DNA from: an uncultured Eubacteriales bacterium
GTDB taxonomy: Bacteria > Bacillota > Clostridia > Oscillospirales > Acutalibacteraceae
Direction: 5' to 3'
Assembly (NCBI GenBank): GCA_958417225.1
Contig: CATZCM010000012.1
Location: 1-45,314 of the forward strand
DNA length: 45,314 nt
Of this stretch, positions 19,682 through 28,400 are shown one piece after another. The number at the start of each line of letters is the position of its first letter. Positions within the stretch are counted from its first letter, which is position 1. The notes beneath the pieces are model-generated. The model did no database searches. It saw only the letters and a program-made list of their open reading frames with translations, and had not been told where the DNA came from. Made by a program: the position numbers and the translations under genes.

Positions 19682-19739
19682 TTGTATATAGCCGATATCT
19701 AGTATCGTTTATATAAATTTTTCAAAGAGGAGAAGATAT

Positions 19740-20477
19740 ATGCCAAATGTATACATTAGTCCGTCGCTCCAGGAATATAACCCGTATGTGGGCGGTGGGA
19801 ACGAGGAGTATTATATGAACCTTGTGGCGGATGAATTGGTGCCGTACTTGAGCAACAGTGGGGTAACTTATACTAGAAATGATCCTTCTGATAAGCTGAT
19901 CGACGTTATCAATGAATCAAATGAAGAAAACTATGATTTGCACTTAGCAATTCATTCTAATGCGGCAGGTTCAGAAAATGCAGGTAATGTTCGAGGTACA
20001 GATGTATATTATTATCCAGGTAGCGAAAAAGGGGAAAGGTTTGCAGATCTTATTGTGGAGGAATTTAAAAAAATATATCCCAATCCGGATCTCGTGAAAA
20101 AAGTGCCAACAACAACTTTAGCTGAGGTTCGCCGAGTAAATGCACCGTCAGTGTTAGTTGAGGTGGCGTACCACGATAATCCAGATGATGCGATGTGGAT
20201 TAGAAACAACATCAATAATATCAGTAGGTCACTTGCAACAGCGATTACAGAATATCTTGGGGTACCGCTTATTGGTAGCTCAAACTCGAATCAGGGTACA
20301 GTTGTTACGCAGACGAGTGCATTAAATATTCGCAGGGATCCAAGTACGGGCGCGGAAATTATAGGCCAAATCCCAAAGGGGGCAATAGTGAAAATATTTG
20401 GAAAATTGAATGACTGGTATTCAATAGAATACGATGGGAAAAAGGGCTATGCAAGTAGCCATTATATAAGATTTTGA
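19740..20477 (+). CDS. N-acetylmuramoyl-L-alanine amidase (Amidase_3) with C-terminal SH3 domain
   Basis: The 245-residue protein has no signal peptide. The Amidase_3 domain spans about residues 3-172: GGGNEEYYMN with the metal Glu, LHLAIHSNAAG with a metal His, and PSVLVEVAYHDNP with the catalytic Glu. The usual first motif (DPGHGG) is replaced by SPSLQEYNPYVGGGNEE, a variant I recall from clostridial members. A bacterial SH3 domain (about 185-245, SALNIRRDPSTGAEIIG to YASSHYIRF) binds wall. It cleaves the amide between muramic acid and the stem peptide. AGAGGAGAAG gives a strong ribosome binding site. Without a signal it may act in the mother cell or after lysis. Confidence 0.85.
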   Translation: MPNVYISPSLQEYNPYVGGGNEEYYMNLVADELVPYLSNSGVTYTRNDPSDKLIDVINESNEENYDLHLAIHSNAAGSENAGNVRGTDVYYYPGSEKGERFADLIVEEFKKIYPNPDLVKKVPTTTLAEVRRVNAPSVLVEVAYHDNPDDAMWIRNNINNISRSLATAITEYLGVPLIGSSNSNQGTVVTQTSALNIRRDPSTGAEIIGQIPKGAIVKIFGKLNDWYSIEYDGKKGYASSHYIRF

Positions 20478-20501
20478 TATTTTTTTTATGAGGTGACTTT
20501 T

Positions 20502-20756
20502 ATGTCAAACAATAATTCAAATAATGAACAGTTACAAGGACTATTAAATGCAGTTGCGAAGAAGTTGGGAACAAATCCTGAGCAATTAAAGAAATCTGCT
20601 CAAAGTGGGGACTTATCTGAGTCATTGAAAAATCTTGACCCAAAAGATGCACAAAAAATTCAACAGGTAATTTCAGATAAGGATGCATCGTCAAAAATTC
20701 TTTCTACAGCTAAGGCTCAAGAATTAATGAAGAAATTTTTAGGAGATAAACAATGA
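20502..20756 (+). CDS. Small conserved clostridial-type protein, function unknown
   Basis: 84 residues, hydrophilic and helical, from SNNNSNNEQLQGLLNAVAKKLG to AQELMKKFLGDKQ. No signal or membrane segment. GAGGTGA at 20490-20496 fixes the ATG at 20502 rather than the GTG nine bases earlier. Its last four bases overlap the next start (ATGA), so the two are coupled. It forms a run of small genes with the two that follow, behind the amidase gene. Confidence 0.75.
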   Translation: MSNNNSNNEQLQGLLNAVAKKLGTNPEQLKKSAQSGDLSESLKNLDPKDAQKIQQVISDKDASSKILSTAKAQELMKKFLGDKQ

Positions 20757-21103
20757 TGGATGACCTGGCAAGTAAATTGACAGAGTTTATGTCAAACTCG
20801 GGAAACTTAGAGAGCTTAAAGGGATTGTCAGGACTTTTTGAGAAGAAGGATCAGTTAACTGGGGAAGTGCCTAAGCCTCCAGTGCAGGAACAATCACCGT
20901 TTGGAACTGATATGATGCAAAAGGCAATGAAAATTATTCCACTTCTCTCGTCCACCAATAAAGAGGATGAAAGTACTAGATTCCTACTTGCGTTAAAGCC
21001 GTTGCTTAGCGAAAAACGCAGAAAAAGAATCGATGAGTCAATAAAAATGCTTCACATGATAAGGTTGATGCCACTTCTGAAAAGTCAGGAACTTTTTTCT
21101 TAA
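20753..21103 (+). CDS. Small helical protein, function unknown
   Basis: 116 residues with a short Gly/Leu-rich N-terminal part (FMSNSGNLESLKGLSGLF). The C-terminal segment, KAMKIIPLLSSTNKEDESTRFLLALKPLLSEKRRKRIDES, has a repeated leucine pattern. It is coupled to the previous gene by a four-base overlap. No known catalytic motif. The KRRKRID basic stretch lies within a helix and probably has a local structural role. Confidence 0.75.
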   Translation: MMDDLASKLTEFMSNSGNLESLKGLSGLFEKKDQLTGEVPKPPVQEQSPFGTDMMQKAMKIIPLLSSTNKEDESTRFLLALKPLLSEKRRKRIDESIKMLHMIRLMPLLKSQELFS

Positions 21104-21139
21104 GTAAATTTGTAAATGCCACATTGGAGGAGGATCATT

Positions 21140-21436
21140 ATGCAAGATACATGTGAGCAGAAGGAAAATATGAAAAAAATGCAGGAGGATGCAATAAAAA
21201 GAGCTCATGAAATGAAATCAAGAGCTCAGAGGTTTGATTCGGATGAACGTAGACCTAAGTCATGTTTTAAATTTAGAGGACATTTGAAAGCGAAAAATGA
21301 AAGTGTTAATTTGGATGCGTTTGATGCGTTGTTTGATGACAGTGAACGTAATTTGATACTTTTACTTATTTTGCTTTTACTTGAGGAAAGTTCAAACAGC
21401 GACATAATAATTGCTCTTATGTATCTTGTGATGTGA
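21140..21436 (+). CDS. Small protein with hydrophobic leucine-rich C-terminus, function unknown
   Basis: 98 residues: a charged N-terminal half and a C-terminal ERNLILLLILLLLEESSNSDIIIALMYLV that may insert in or lie on a membrane. GGAGGAGG at 21126-21133 fixes the ATG at 21140; the frame also opens at 21116. Its end overlaps the convergent ThyX-like gene by 20 bases. Confidence 0.75.
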   Translation: MQDTCEQKENMKKMQEDAIKRAHEMKSRAQRFDSDERRPKSCFKFRGHLKAKNESVNLDAFDALFDDSERNLILLLILLLLEESSNSDIIIALMYLVM

Positions 21437-22055
21437 CCTTGTGTGATAATATCAATTCGTTAAAATATGGTAGTGATTCTACGTGGTTGCAGAATACGTG
21501 CCATTCATGTAATTTGTGATTTTTTCTGGCAGCGTACATATTACGAAGCGTTTCGTAATTTAATGTGCAAGTGCGTAACTGGTTATAACTAGATGGAAGA
21601 AGCTGAATTATGTCGTACCAGTGCTTTTTGTCTTTTGTTTGATTGAATTTAGCACGAAGGCTTTCTAACTGTTCTATTAATTTATTTAGTACCTGGAGAG
21701 TCGATTCTGTCATTTGGTCGTGGCTAAAATCGCTAAGTTCAAATTTTTTACTGTGTATTTTGTGCATGGTACTTGTGGAGTTTGCAACAGTTGCTATTTT
21801 ATATGTGTCGAACTCCTTCCACCAATATAATGGTGCTGTGATGTCAAGTGAAATGAAAATTTGCCGTAGAAACTTTCGGTGATCGCTGCCAGCTTCACAA
21901 AGACGTTTAGCAAGATCGAGGTCATTGGGTCCAAGTATGTATTTGTGGTTGTTATCGTAATAACTATCGCTTCTAGACCAACTGTTCATTGGGTTGCGTG
22001 CACCTCGTATTGCATTCTCTAAATTCATAACACTTATATTTTTTATGTTTAACAT
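21417..22055 (-). CDS. ThyX-like protein (possible flavin-dependent thymidylate synthase relative)
   Basis: 212 residues. The layout FLRQIFISLDITAPLYWWKEFDTYKIATVANSTSTMHK, then LLPSSYNQLRTCTLNYETLRNMYAARKNHKLHEWHVF, recalls ThyX, in which a RHR-containing helix and a later N-R-(S/T) helix bind FAD and dUMP. The canonical RHRxxSxNxxSxR motif is not present in recognisable form; DHRKFLRQ is the closest. Proteins of this type occur in clostridial genomes and phages and may be divergent or non-catalytic. AGGTGAT lies just before the ATG. Function is uncertain. Confidence 0.45.
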   Translation of the reverse strand: MLNIKNISVMNLENAIRGARNPMNSWSRSDSYYDNNHKYILGPNDLDLAKRLCEAGSDHRKFLRQIFISLDITAPLYWWKEFDTYKIATVANSTSTMHKIHSKKFELSDFSHDQMTESTLQVLNKLIEQLESLRAKFNQTKDKKHWYDIIQLLPSSYNQLRTCTLNYETLRNMYAARKNHKLHEWHVFCNHVESLPYFNELILSHKVTSQDT

Positions 22056-22358
22056 TTTATCATCACCTTTTTGATTTCCATATAGCGTAGTTTGATCGCG
22101 GCCTTGTTTGATTTGCTAAGGTTTTTTGCGATTAAATTAGCTATGTGGATTTTTTTATCATTAATTATTATAACCTAGTTAAAACCTTTTTGCAATAATA
22201 AATGTTTTTTGAGTTTTTACGTTAATTCATGAATAATTAACGCCAACATGATAAAGTGAAAAAAGTGCATGAGGAAGGATATTGAATGTGTAGTGTGTAT
22301 TCTTTGTAGATCTTTGGATTTTCTTTCGTGTTTTTCGGCGATTAAAAAATTAAAAAAC
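22056..22358. other. Gene-free stretch before the 22359 promoter
   Basis: AT-rich, with a 7-bp inverted repeat GTTAATT / AATTAAC near 22221-22241. No coding frame is recognised. Confidence 0.4.
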
Positions 22359-22388
22359 TTGACATTAACACTTTGGCTATGCTAATAA
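22359..22388 (+). promoter_or_regulatory. Candidate sigma-A promoter for a short or decayed gene
   Basis: TTGACA at 22359-22364 and TAATAA at 22383-22388 are 18 bases apart. GGAGGGG at 22425-22431 and an ATG at 22440 follow. Confidence 0.5.
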
Positions 22389-22439
22389 TTAAATAGAGAT
22401 GTTTAATAGGACTTTTATTATTATGGAGGGGTAAAGTAG

Positions 22440-22656
22440 ATGAGAAAAATTTCTACAAACTTGACTAAAAGAATTGTTAACCAGAGACAATGGTGTATCT
22501 TGTGAGACGATGTCTGAAGGGTGTCATTTGATTTTTTTGGAGGTTATTAGAACATATGTAGCATTTTATTTGGGAATGTTCATTTTAAATCTGAGGTTGA
22601 GGGTAACTAACAAAAAACACAGGGACTCATCGAAGGATAGGATAAAAAAAGATTGA
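22440..22656 (+). pseudogene. Short ORF or frameshifted remnant with a good promoter and ribosome binding site
   Basis: The ATG at 22440, eight bases after GGAGGGG, opens a 21-codon frame (MRKISTNLTKRIVNQRQWCIL) that stops at 22505. An overlapping frame (22474-22656) continues with about 60 residues, including a hydrophobic stretch near VIRTYVAFYLGMFILNL and a basic tail. This pattern could be a frameshifted small membrane-protein gene or a real micropeptide. I do not recognise a family. Confidence 0.3.
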
Positions 22657-22844
22657 AAGTAAGACTGCAGAGTGCACTTGTGTGAATTTTTACTTTATTG
22701 GGTGAGAAGTGTGTATTTTAGAACAGTGGGGATTCAAAGTTAAAACATGACAAAAATTTGTGTTTTGAATGTTATACATAAGTATAAAGAAAATAATTTA
22801 GCAAGTCATGAAAAAGTAAAAAAATTCAAAAAAAATATTAAGGA

Positions 22845-22873
22845 TTGAAAAAATAATTGTAATGATGTATAAT
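22845..22873 (+). promoter_or_regulatory. Sigma-A promoter of the USP-like gene
   Basis: TTGAAA (22845-22850) and a perfect TATAAT (22868-22873) are 17 bases apart, about 36 bases before the start codon. Confidence 0.75.
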
Positions 22874-22908
22874 TTTATTACATATTATGTAGAAAGTAGG
22901 AGGATAAA

Positions 22909-23802
22909 ATGGAAAAAAATAAAAAGATTTTATTGACAACATTAATTGTATCGGCGTTATTCGCAAATGCAACAACAGTGTTTGCCTCGTCAGAAGAAAA
23001 GAAGATACCAAGCAGTAACACAGTGGTATTCTCTAGGGTTGAACGAAAATCAGGTACTATAGTATTACCACCAATTAGAATTTATTCTTCCACGAGCGGT
23101 TCACAATCATCAAAACCAACAAAAACCGATTCTACCAAGCCGGCTGAAACCAAACCTACGGAAGTTAAAACTGATGAATCTAAGGTGACACAGGACAAAA
23201 AGCCAGAGGTAGTTCCAGTACAAAAGACATCTGAATCAATGGAAAATATTAAAGTTTGTGGACTTGTGAATGTTTCAGCGTCCTGTTATCTAAATTCATT
23301 AGTTCAGTTGATGTACCATACTCCGACGATAAGGTCAACAGTTTTAGCATATGTTGGTACTAATAGAACAACGTCTAATTTAAAGAAACTTTTTGTGAAA
23401 ATGGGTAATGCACAATCTAATCAGGTAATTAATCCTAGAGAAGAGTATGCGGGAATGGGGTTCCATCATGGTCCGGATGATCCTCAAATTACATATTTAG
23501 ATCAGTTTCAATGTGATTTAGATAATATAATTGATATGTATTCGGAAGATAATCCTGAGAAAAATGTCTTGTTTGATTTTACAACGACACCTAGCGAAAA
23601 ATCAGAAAAAGGTAAATCTGCTTGTGCAGTGTCGATCGCAACTTCTACAGGTGGTGGACATTATTATGCAGCGGTTAGGGTCGGAGATAAATGGTATAGG
23701 GTAAATGATTCAAGTGTATCATTTATTGGAAATGAGTTTAGTGACGTATTGAAAATGGTTAAAAACAGTCACCATATGGTTCGCATGATATCTTATGAAT
23801 AA
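22909..23802 (+). CDS. Secreted ubiquitin-specific-protease-like cysteine peptidase (C19-type boxes)
   Basis: 297 residues. The signal peptide is residues 1-27, with cleavage likely after VFA or FAS. A Pro/Thr/Lys-rich linker follows at about 62-108. The Cys box is GLVNVSASCYLNSLVQLMYH at 118-137, with C126 in the nucleophile position and N121 in the oxyanion position. It matches the eukaryotic USP pattern GLxNxGNTCYxNSxLQ, but GNT is changed to SAS. The His box GGHYYAAVRVGDKWYRVNDSSVS (from residue 249) places H251 as general base and N266/D267 as the acid, the standard USP ending. The spacing is shorter than in eukaryotic USPs, with no fingers insert. It has its own promoter, an AGGAGG ribosome binding site and a terminator, so it is a single-gene unit. 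The likely role is cleavage of ubiquitin or a ubiquitin-like tag in a host; a non-ubiquitin protease role is possible. Confidence 0.75.
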   Translation: MEKNKKILLTTLIVSALFANATTVFASSEEKKIPSSNTVVFSRVERKSGTIVLPPIRIYSSTSGSQSSKPTKTDSTKPAETKPTEVKTDESKVTQDKKPEVVPVQKTSESMENIKVCGLVNVSASCYLNSLVQLMYHTPTIRSTVLAYVGTNRTTSNLKKLFVKMGNAQSNQVINPREEYAGMGFHHGPDDPQITYLDQFQCDLDNIIDMYSEDNPEKNVLFDFTTTPSEKSEKGKSACAVSIATSTGGGHYYAAVRVGDKWYRVNDSSVSFIGNEFSDVLKMVKNSHHMVRMISYE

Positions 23803-23838
23803 AACAGTTTTTAGTAATTTAAAATAATTGCAAAAAAG

Positions 23839-23885
23839 AGCTCTCTAAGTATTTATCATTTTAATACTTGGAGAGCTTTAATTAA
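23839..23885 (+). terminator. Rho-independent terminator after the USP-like gene
   Basis: AGCTCTCTAAGTATT (23839-23853) pairs with AATACTTGGAGAGCT (23863-23877), followed by a T-rich stretch. The rest of 23886-24106 holds nothing I can identify. Confidence 0.85.
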
Positions 23886-24123
23886 TTCTGTTATATTTTT
23901 AAAATAATTTAATAATAGGTTTTTAATGCAAGAGAGTTCAGGGTTATGTTATGTATTAAGAGGAAAATTTTTATATTAGGTAATTTTTTTATTAGATTTC
24001 TGAATGTGGAATTATAAGTATTTTTTATGAAAGATTGAATATCTTTATTTTGTTTTGGAAATAATATTTCTTGAAGATTCCATAAATGATTTTAGTTAAT
24101 TGAATAAAGAGGACGTGAAATAC

Positions 24124-25005
24124 GTGAGACTTAAAAAGAAAATTTTTTGTGTAGTATTTATTTTATTAATTAATTTAGCAACTGTTAAGTTTTTTAGTAT
24201 GAGGAATGAATATGATACGGTTCAAGCTATCTCTAGGTATGGGTCTAAGGGTGATGAAGTTGTGAAAATTCAAACTAAGTTAAAGGAGCAAGGATATTAC
24301 ACGGGTAAGGTTGATGGTATCTTTGGTAATGGAACTCGTAGTGCACTTATTGAATATCAAAAAGCAAACAATTTGGCAGCAGATGGTATAGCAGGAGATA
24401 AAACTTTGTCATCTCTTGGTATTGCAAAAGCGTCGACTTCTTCACAAAGTGATCAGGTAAAAGCAATACAAACAAAACTTAAGGAAAAGGGGTATTATAA
24501 CGATAATGTGGATGGAATATTAGGAAGTAAAACGAAAAGTGCTATTAAAGCATTTCAAAAAGATAATGGATTAGTAGTTGATGGGATAGCAGGTCCTAAA
24601 ACTTTAGAAAAATTGAACGTGAGCGCTAATAAGGACCAAACATCAAAAAATCCATCTACAGATGCAGATTTGTTAGCAAGGGTGATATCGTCTGAAGCTC
24701 GGGGAGAACCATACACTGGGCAAGTTGCAGTTGGAGCAGTGATATTAAATCGAGTAGAACATCCATCTTTTCCAAATACATTAGCAGGTGTAGTATATCA
24801 ACCGGGGGCATTTACCTGTATGGTGGATGGACAAATAAATGAAGCGACTGCAGAGTCATCCAAAAGAGCAGCTCAAGATGCAATTAACGGTTGGGATCCA
24901 AGTGGTGGAGCTATATATTACTATAATCCTGATAAATCTACTAACCAGTGGATTTTTTCTCGACCTGTAATTACGGTTATAGGCAAGCATCGCTTTTGTA
25001 ATTAA
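24124..25005 (+). CDS. sleB: Spore cortex-lytic enzyme SleB-like hydrolase with two peptidoglycan-binding domains
   Basis: 293 residues: an N-terminal signal or anchor (about 5-25), then two PG_binding_1 domains. The first runs from SKGDEVVKIQTKLKEQGYYTGKVDGIFG to LAADGIAGDKTL, and the second from QVKAIQTKLKEKGYY to LVVDGIAGPKTL. The Hydrolase_2 catalytic domain runs from ADLLARVISSEARGEPYTGQVAVGAVILNRV to the end; the Glu in SSEARGE is the expected catalytic residue of this lytic transglycosylase type. SleB breaks cortex peptidoglycan at germination. Two binding domains instead of one is a variation. No ypeB follows. The start is GTG at 24124, ten bases after AAGAGGA. Confidence 0.85.
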   Translation: MRLKKKIFCVVFILLINLATVKFFSMRNEYDTVQAISRYGSKGDEVVKIQTKLKEQGYYTGKVDGIFGNGTRSALIEYQKANNLAADGIAGDKTLSSLGIAKASTSSQSDQVKAIQTKLKEKGYYNDNVDGILGSKTKSAIKAFQKDNGLVVDGIAGPKTLEKLNVSANKDQTSKNPSTDADLLARVISSEARGEPYTGQVAVGAVILNRVEHPSFPNTLAGVVYQPGAFTCMVDGQINEATAESSKRAAQDAINGWDPSGGAIYYYNPDKSTNQWIFSRPVITVIGKHRFCN

Positions 25006-25024
25006 ATTTTTTAGGGGGATTAAT

Positions 25025-25402
25025 ATGTCAAGTAAAGATGCAAAATTATTTTTTCAAAATTTGGAGTCCAACAAAGATTTGCAAAAGTTAATGCGTGATG
25101 CACTAAAGGAAATGCAAGAGATTGTTTGCAGTAAAAATATTGAATTGATAAAAGAGAGTTTTAAGAAAAACATAGTTCAAAAGGCAAATGATTTAGGGTA
25201 TAATTTTACAATTGATGAAATACCACGTGAAGCCTTTGTTCAGTCGCATAAGGAAAATGATAATCCAAAAGGTGAAAAGGCTAATTGGGACACAGTAAAA
25301 GGAATTTTTTCTGACATATGGAGGGTGATAGAAGATCCTGAAAATCAAGATAATGTCGATAAGTTATATGATAATATAGAAAGGTTAAAAAATAAACAAT
25401 GA
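25025..25402 (+). CDS. Small protein with a Nif11-like N-terminal domain
   Basis: 125 residues, hydrophilic. DAKLFFQNLESNKDLQKLMRDALKEMQ to ANDLGYNFTIDEI fits the Nif11 pattern (FLxxLxxDxxLxxxL...AxxxGYxFTxxEL), known from nitrogen-fixation loci and as the leader of some RiPP precursors. The C-terminal part (from residue 80) is acidic and lacks the Cys/Ser/Thr-rich core expected of a RiPP. AGGGGG precedes the ATG. It may be co-transcribed with the SleB-like gene, 19 bases upstream. Confidence 0.5.
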   Translation: MSSKDAKLFFQNLESNKDLQKLMRDALKEMQEIVCSKNIELIKESFKKNIVQKANDLGYNFTIDEIPREAFVQSHKENDNPKGEKANWDTVKGIFSDIWRVIEDPENQDNVDKLYDNIERLKNKQ

Positions 25403-25425
25403 GGCTACTTTTAGTGGCCTCATTG
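25397..25425. terminator. Hairpin between convergent genes, best as the mfd terminator
   Basis: CAATGAGGCTAC (25397-25408) pairs with GTGGCCTCATTG (25414-25425, offset by one for the loop). On the minus strand it is followed by TTTATTTTTT. It overlaps the stop codon of the Nif11-like gene. Confidence 0.8.
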
Positions 25426-25453
25426 AAATTTGTGTATAGAGAAAAGTAATTGA

Positions 25454-28400
25454 TTATAATATGCTTTTCAGTACATCAATTACATTATCATTTTTATACT
25501 CAATTAATATATATGGTTTTGATGATGCATTAACCAAAACTTTATACATATTTTTAGTTGTTAGTTCTGATACAAACTGGAGGTCAATTTTTTGTTGATA
25601 TAAAAATAAACTGTTATTATTTTGCTTTATTTCGTATATGTGGTGAGAGCGAGCTAAACTACGTATAAGTGCAATATCTATAAGATTTAATACAGATGAA
25701 GGAATTTCACCAAATCTATCAATTAATTCATCTGTGACGTCAGAAACATCTGAATCAGTTTGAATATCTGATATATGTCGATACATTTCTATACGATCGC
25801 TTGTGCTTGAGATATATGAATCAGGAATATATGCAGAAATCTGAATGTCAATTAAACACTCGTTATCAACGGATTCTTCCACTTTTTCACCTTTGGCTTC
25901 ACTAACGGCATTATTCAAAAGTTTTATATACATCTCGTAACCGACGTCCGCCATATAACCGTGTTGTTGTCCACCTAATATATTTCCTGCACCACGTAAT
26001 TCCAGGTCTCGCATAGCAATTTTGACACCGGATCCAAATTCAGTAAATTCCTTTATTGCGGCAAGTCTACGTTGAGCGATGTCAGAGAGAACTTTGTTGC
26101 GATGAAATGTCAAATATGCGTATGCTCTGCGTGTAGATCGTCCCACGCGACCTCGTATCTGGTGTAATTGCGCAAGTCCCATATGATCTGCGTCTTCAAT
26201 TATAAGTGTATTTACATTTGGAATATCCACGCCAGTTTCGATGATAGTTGTACAAACGAGCACATTTATTTCTTGTGATATAACTTGCTCCCAAATTTCT
26301 GCAAGTTTGCTCTCGTCCATTTTTCCATGAGCGATACCGATTTTTGCATCAGGTATTTCTTTTTTGAGACGTCCAGCTACTTGGCTGATAGTTTCAACTC
26401 GGTTATGTAAATAATACACCTGTCCACCACGACGTAGTTCTTTTAAAATTGCATCGGTTAAAATTATTGGATTGTGTTCGAGTACGTATGTTTGAATAGG
26501 TTGTCTATCGCGGGGAGCTTCATCTAGGGTTGACATATCGCGTATTCCGGACATTGCCATATTTAACGTTCTTGGAATGGGTGTTGCTGACAAAGTAAGT
26601 ACATCTACATTTTTGAAGGAGTTTTTGAAATGTTCTTTTTGTTTTACACCAAATCTTTGTTCTTCGTCGATTATGACAAGGCCTAAATCACGAAATTTTA
26701 CGTCATTTTGTACGAGACGATGTGTTCCGATTACCATGTCAATATCTCCCTTAGAAAGTTTTTTAAGAATTTCATTTTGTTGTTTTTGGGTTCGAAAACG
26801 CGACAATAATTCTATACGCACTGGAAATCCTTCAAATCTTCTGGATACAGTTTGATAGTGTTGCCATGCGAGAATGGTGGTTGGGACTAGCATAGCACAT
26901 TGCTTTGAATCACACACGCATTTGAATGCGGCGCGAAGTGCTACTTCTGTTTTGCCAAATCCAACATCACCGCATAGTAATCGATCCATTGGAACGTCAC
27001 TTTCCATATCATGTTTAATTTCCTGGATACAGCGAAGTTGATCATCAGTTTCGTCGTATTCAAAGTGCCTTTCAAAATCCTTTTGCCATTCATTGTCTTT
27101 AGAAAAACAGTATCCTTTTGTTTTCATACGTTCTGTGTATAATTTTATTAAATGGTCTGCTATATCTTTTACATTTGCACGAACGCGGGACTTTGTTTTT
27201 TTCCAATCGTTGGTACCAAGCTTATTTAACTTGATGGAAGTATTTTCATAAGAGCCGACATACTTGGATACAAGATCAAGTTGAGTTACAGGCACATATA
27301 ATATATCGCCTTTATCGTAGCTAATTGTGATATAATCTTTTACTATACCATTCATGGTTATTTTTTTCACGCCATTGAATATTCCAATTCCGTGCGATGT
27401 ATGTACTACACAATCACCTACAGTAAGTTCTGATAGATTGTATATATTTTTCGTGTGTTTTTGTTTATGGGGAGTAGAGTGACGCTTTTGGGTAATTTGA
27501 CCATGGGTAATTACTTTTGTATATATAAGGGGATATTCAAATCCCGCTGATAACGTACCAGGCAATACAGTTACTATGCCACTTTGAAGTTCATTTATGT
27601 TGTCACTGTATTGCGTTGGAATATCTGCATTTACAAGGTCTTCTGCCAAAGAGCGGGCAGCCTTATCTGTACCTGCTAGAACGGCGCACTTCATTTTTGC
27701 AATATCTGTAGATTTTAAATCATCGCAAAGCAATGCAAAACTTCCACTCCAACTCGATAACTGAATTGCAGTAAAGTTTACACTGTCTCTTATAGGAATG
27801 GAATATCCCTGATGCACAAACATATCAAGGTAAATTACACCGTGATTTCTTAGGTGATTTTCGAGATAAATAGAATCTTTCCAGAAATCGTCAAGACCTC
27901 TACATAAATCACCGCTTTCTAGGAGGCCTTTAAGGTCTTCATGCCATCGCCAGGTAGTACTTGATACTCGATCTCGTACTTTTGCAGGTTCAGACAAAAA
28001 TAACATAATGTCCTTATCCATATAATCAAGTATAGTTTCTTGAGTATTGTACACAAGGGTTAAAAATTTATCTTGCGATGAAGGAATTAGTCCATCACGT
28101 AGTTGTTGTGCTTGCATATGAAGAATATTAGTAGCAGTAACAGCATGTTTTCCCTTTAAGTTTTTTGCAAGTGCTTCAATTTTTTCAGCTAATGCATATT
28201 TATCATCAATAAGGATTTCAGTGGTAGGAATGACTCTAATGTAATCAATTGTCTGAATTCTACGTTGGGTATCAAGTTCAAATTGAGAAATGGTATCAAT
28301 AGTATTTCCCCAAAGTTCGATTCTTGTGGGTTGGGGTGAATTTGGAGTGAAAAAATCGATTATATCGCCTCGAATACTAAATTGGCCTATTCCTTCGACT

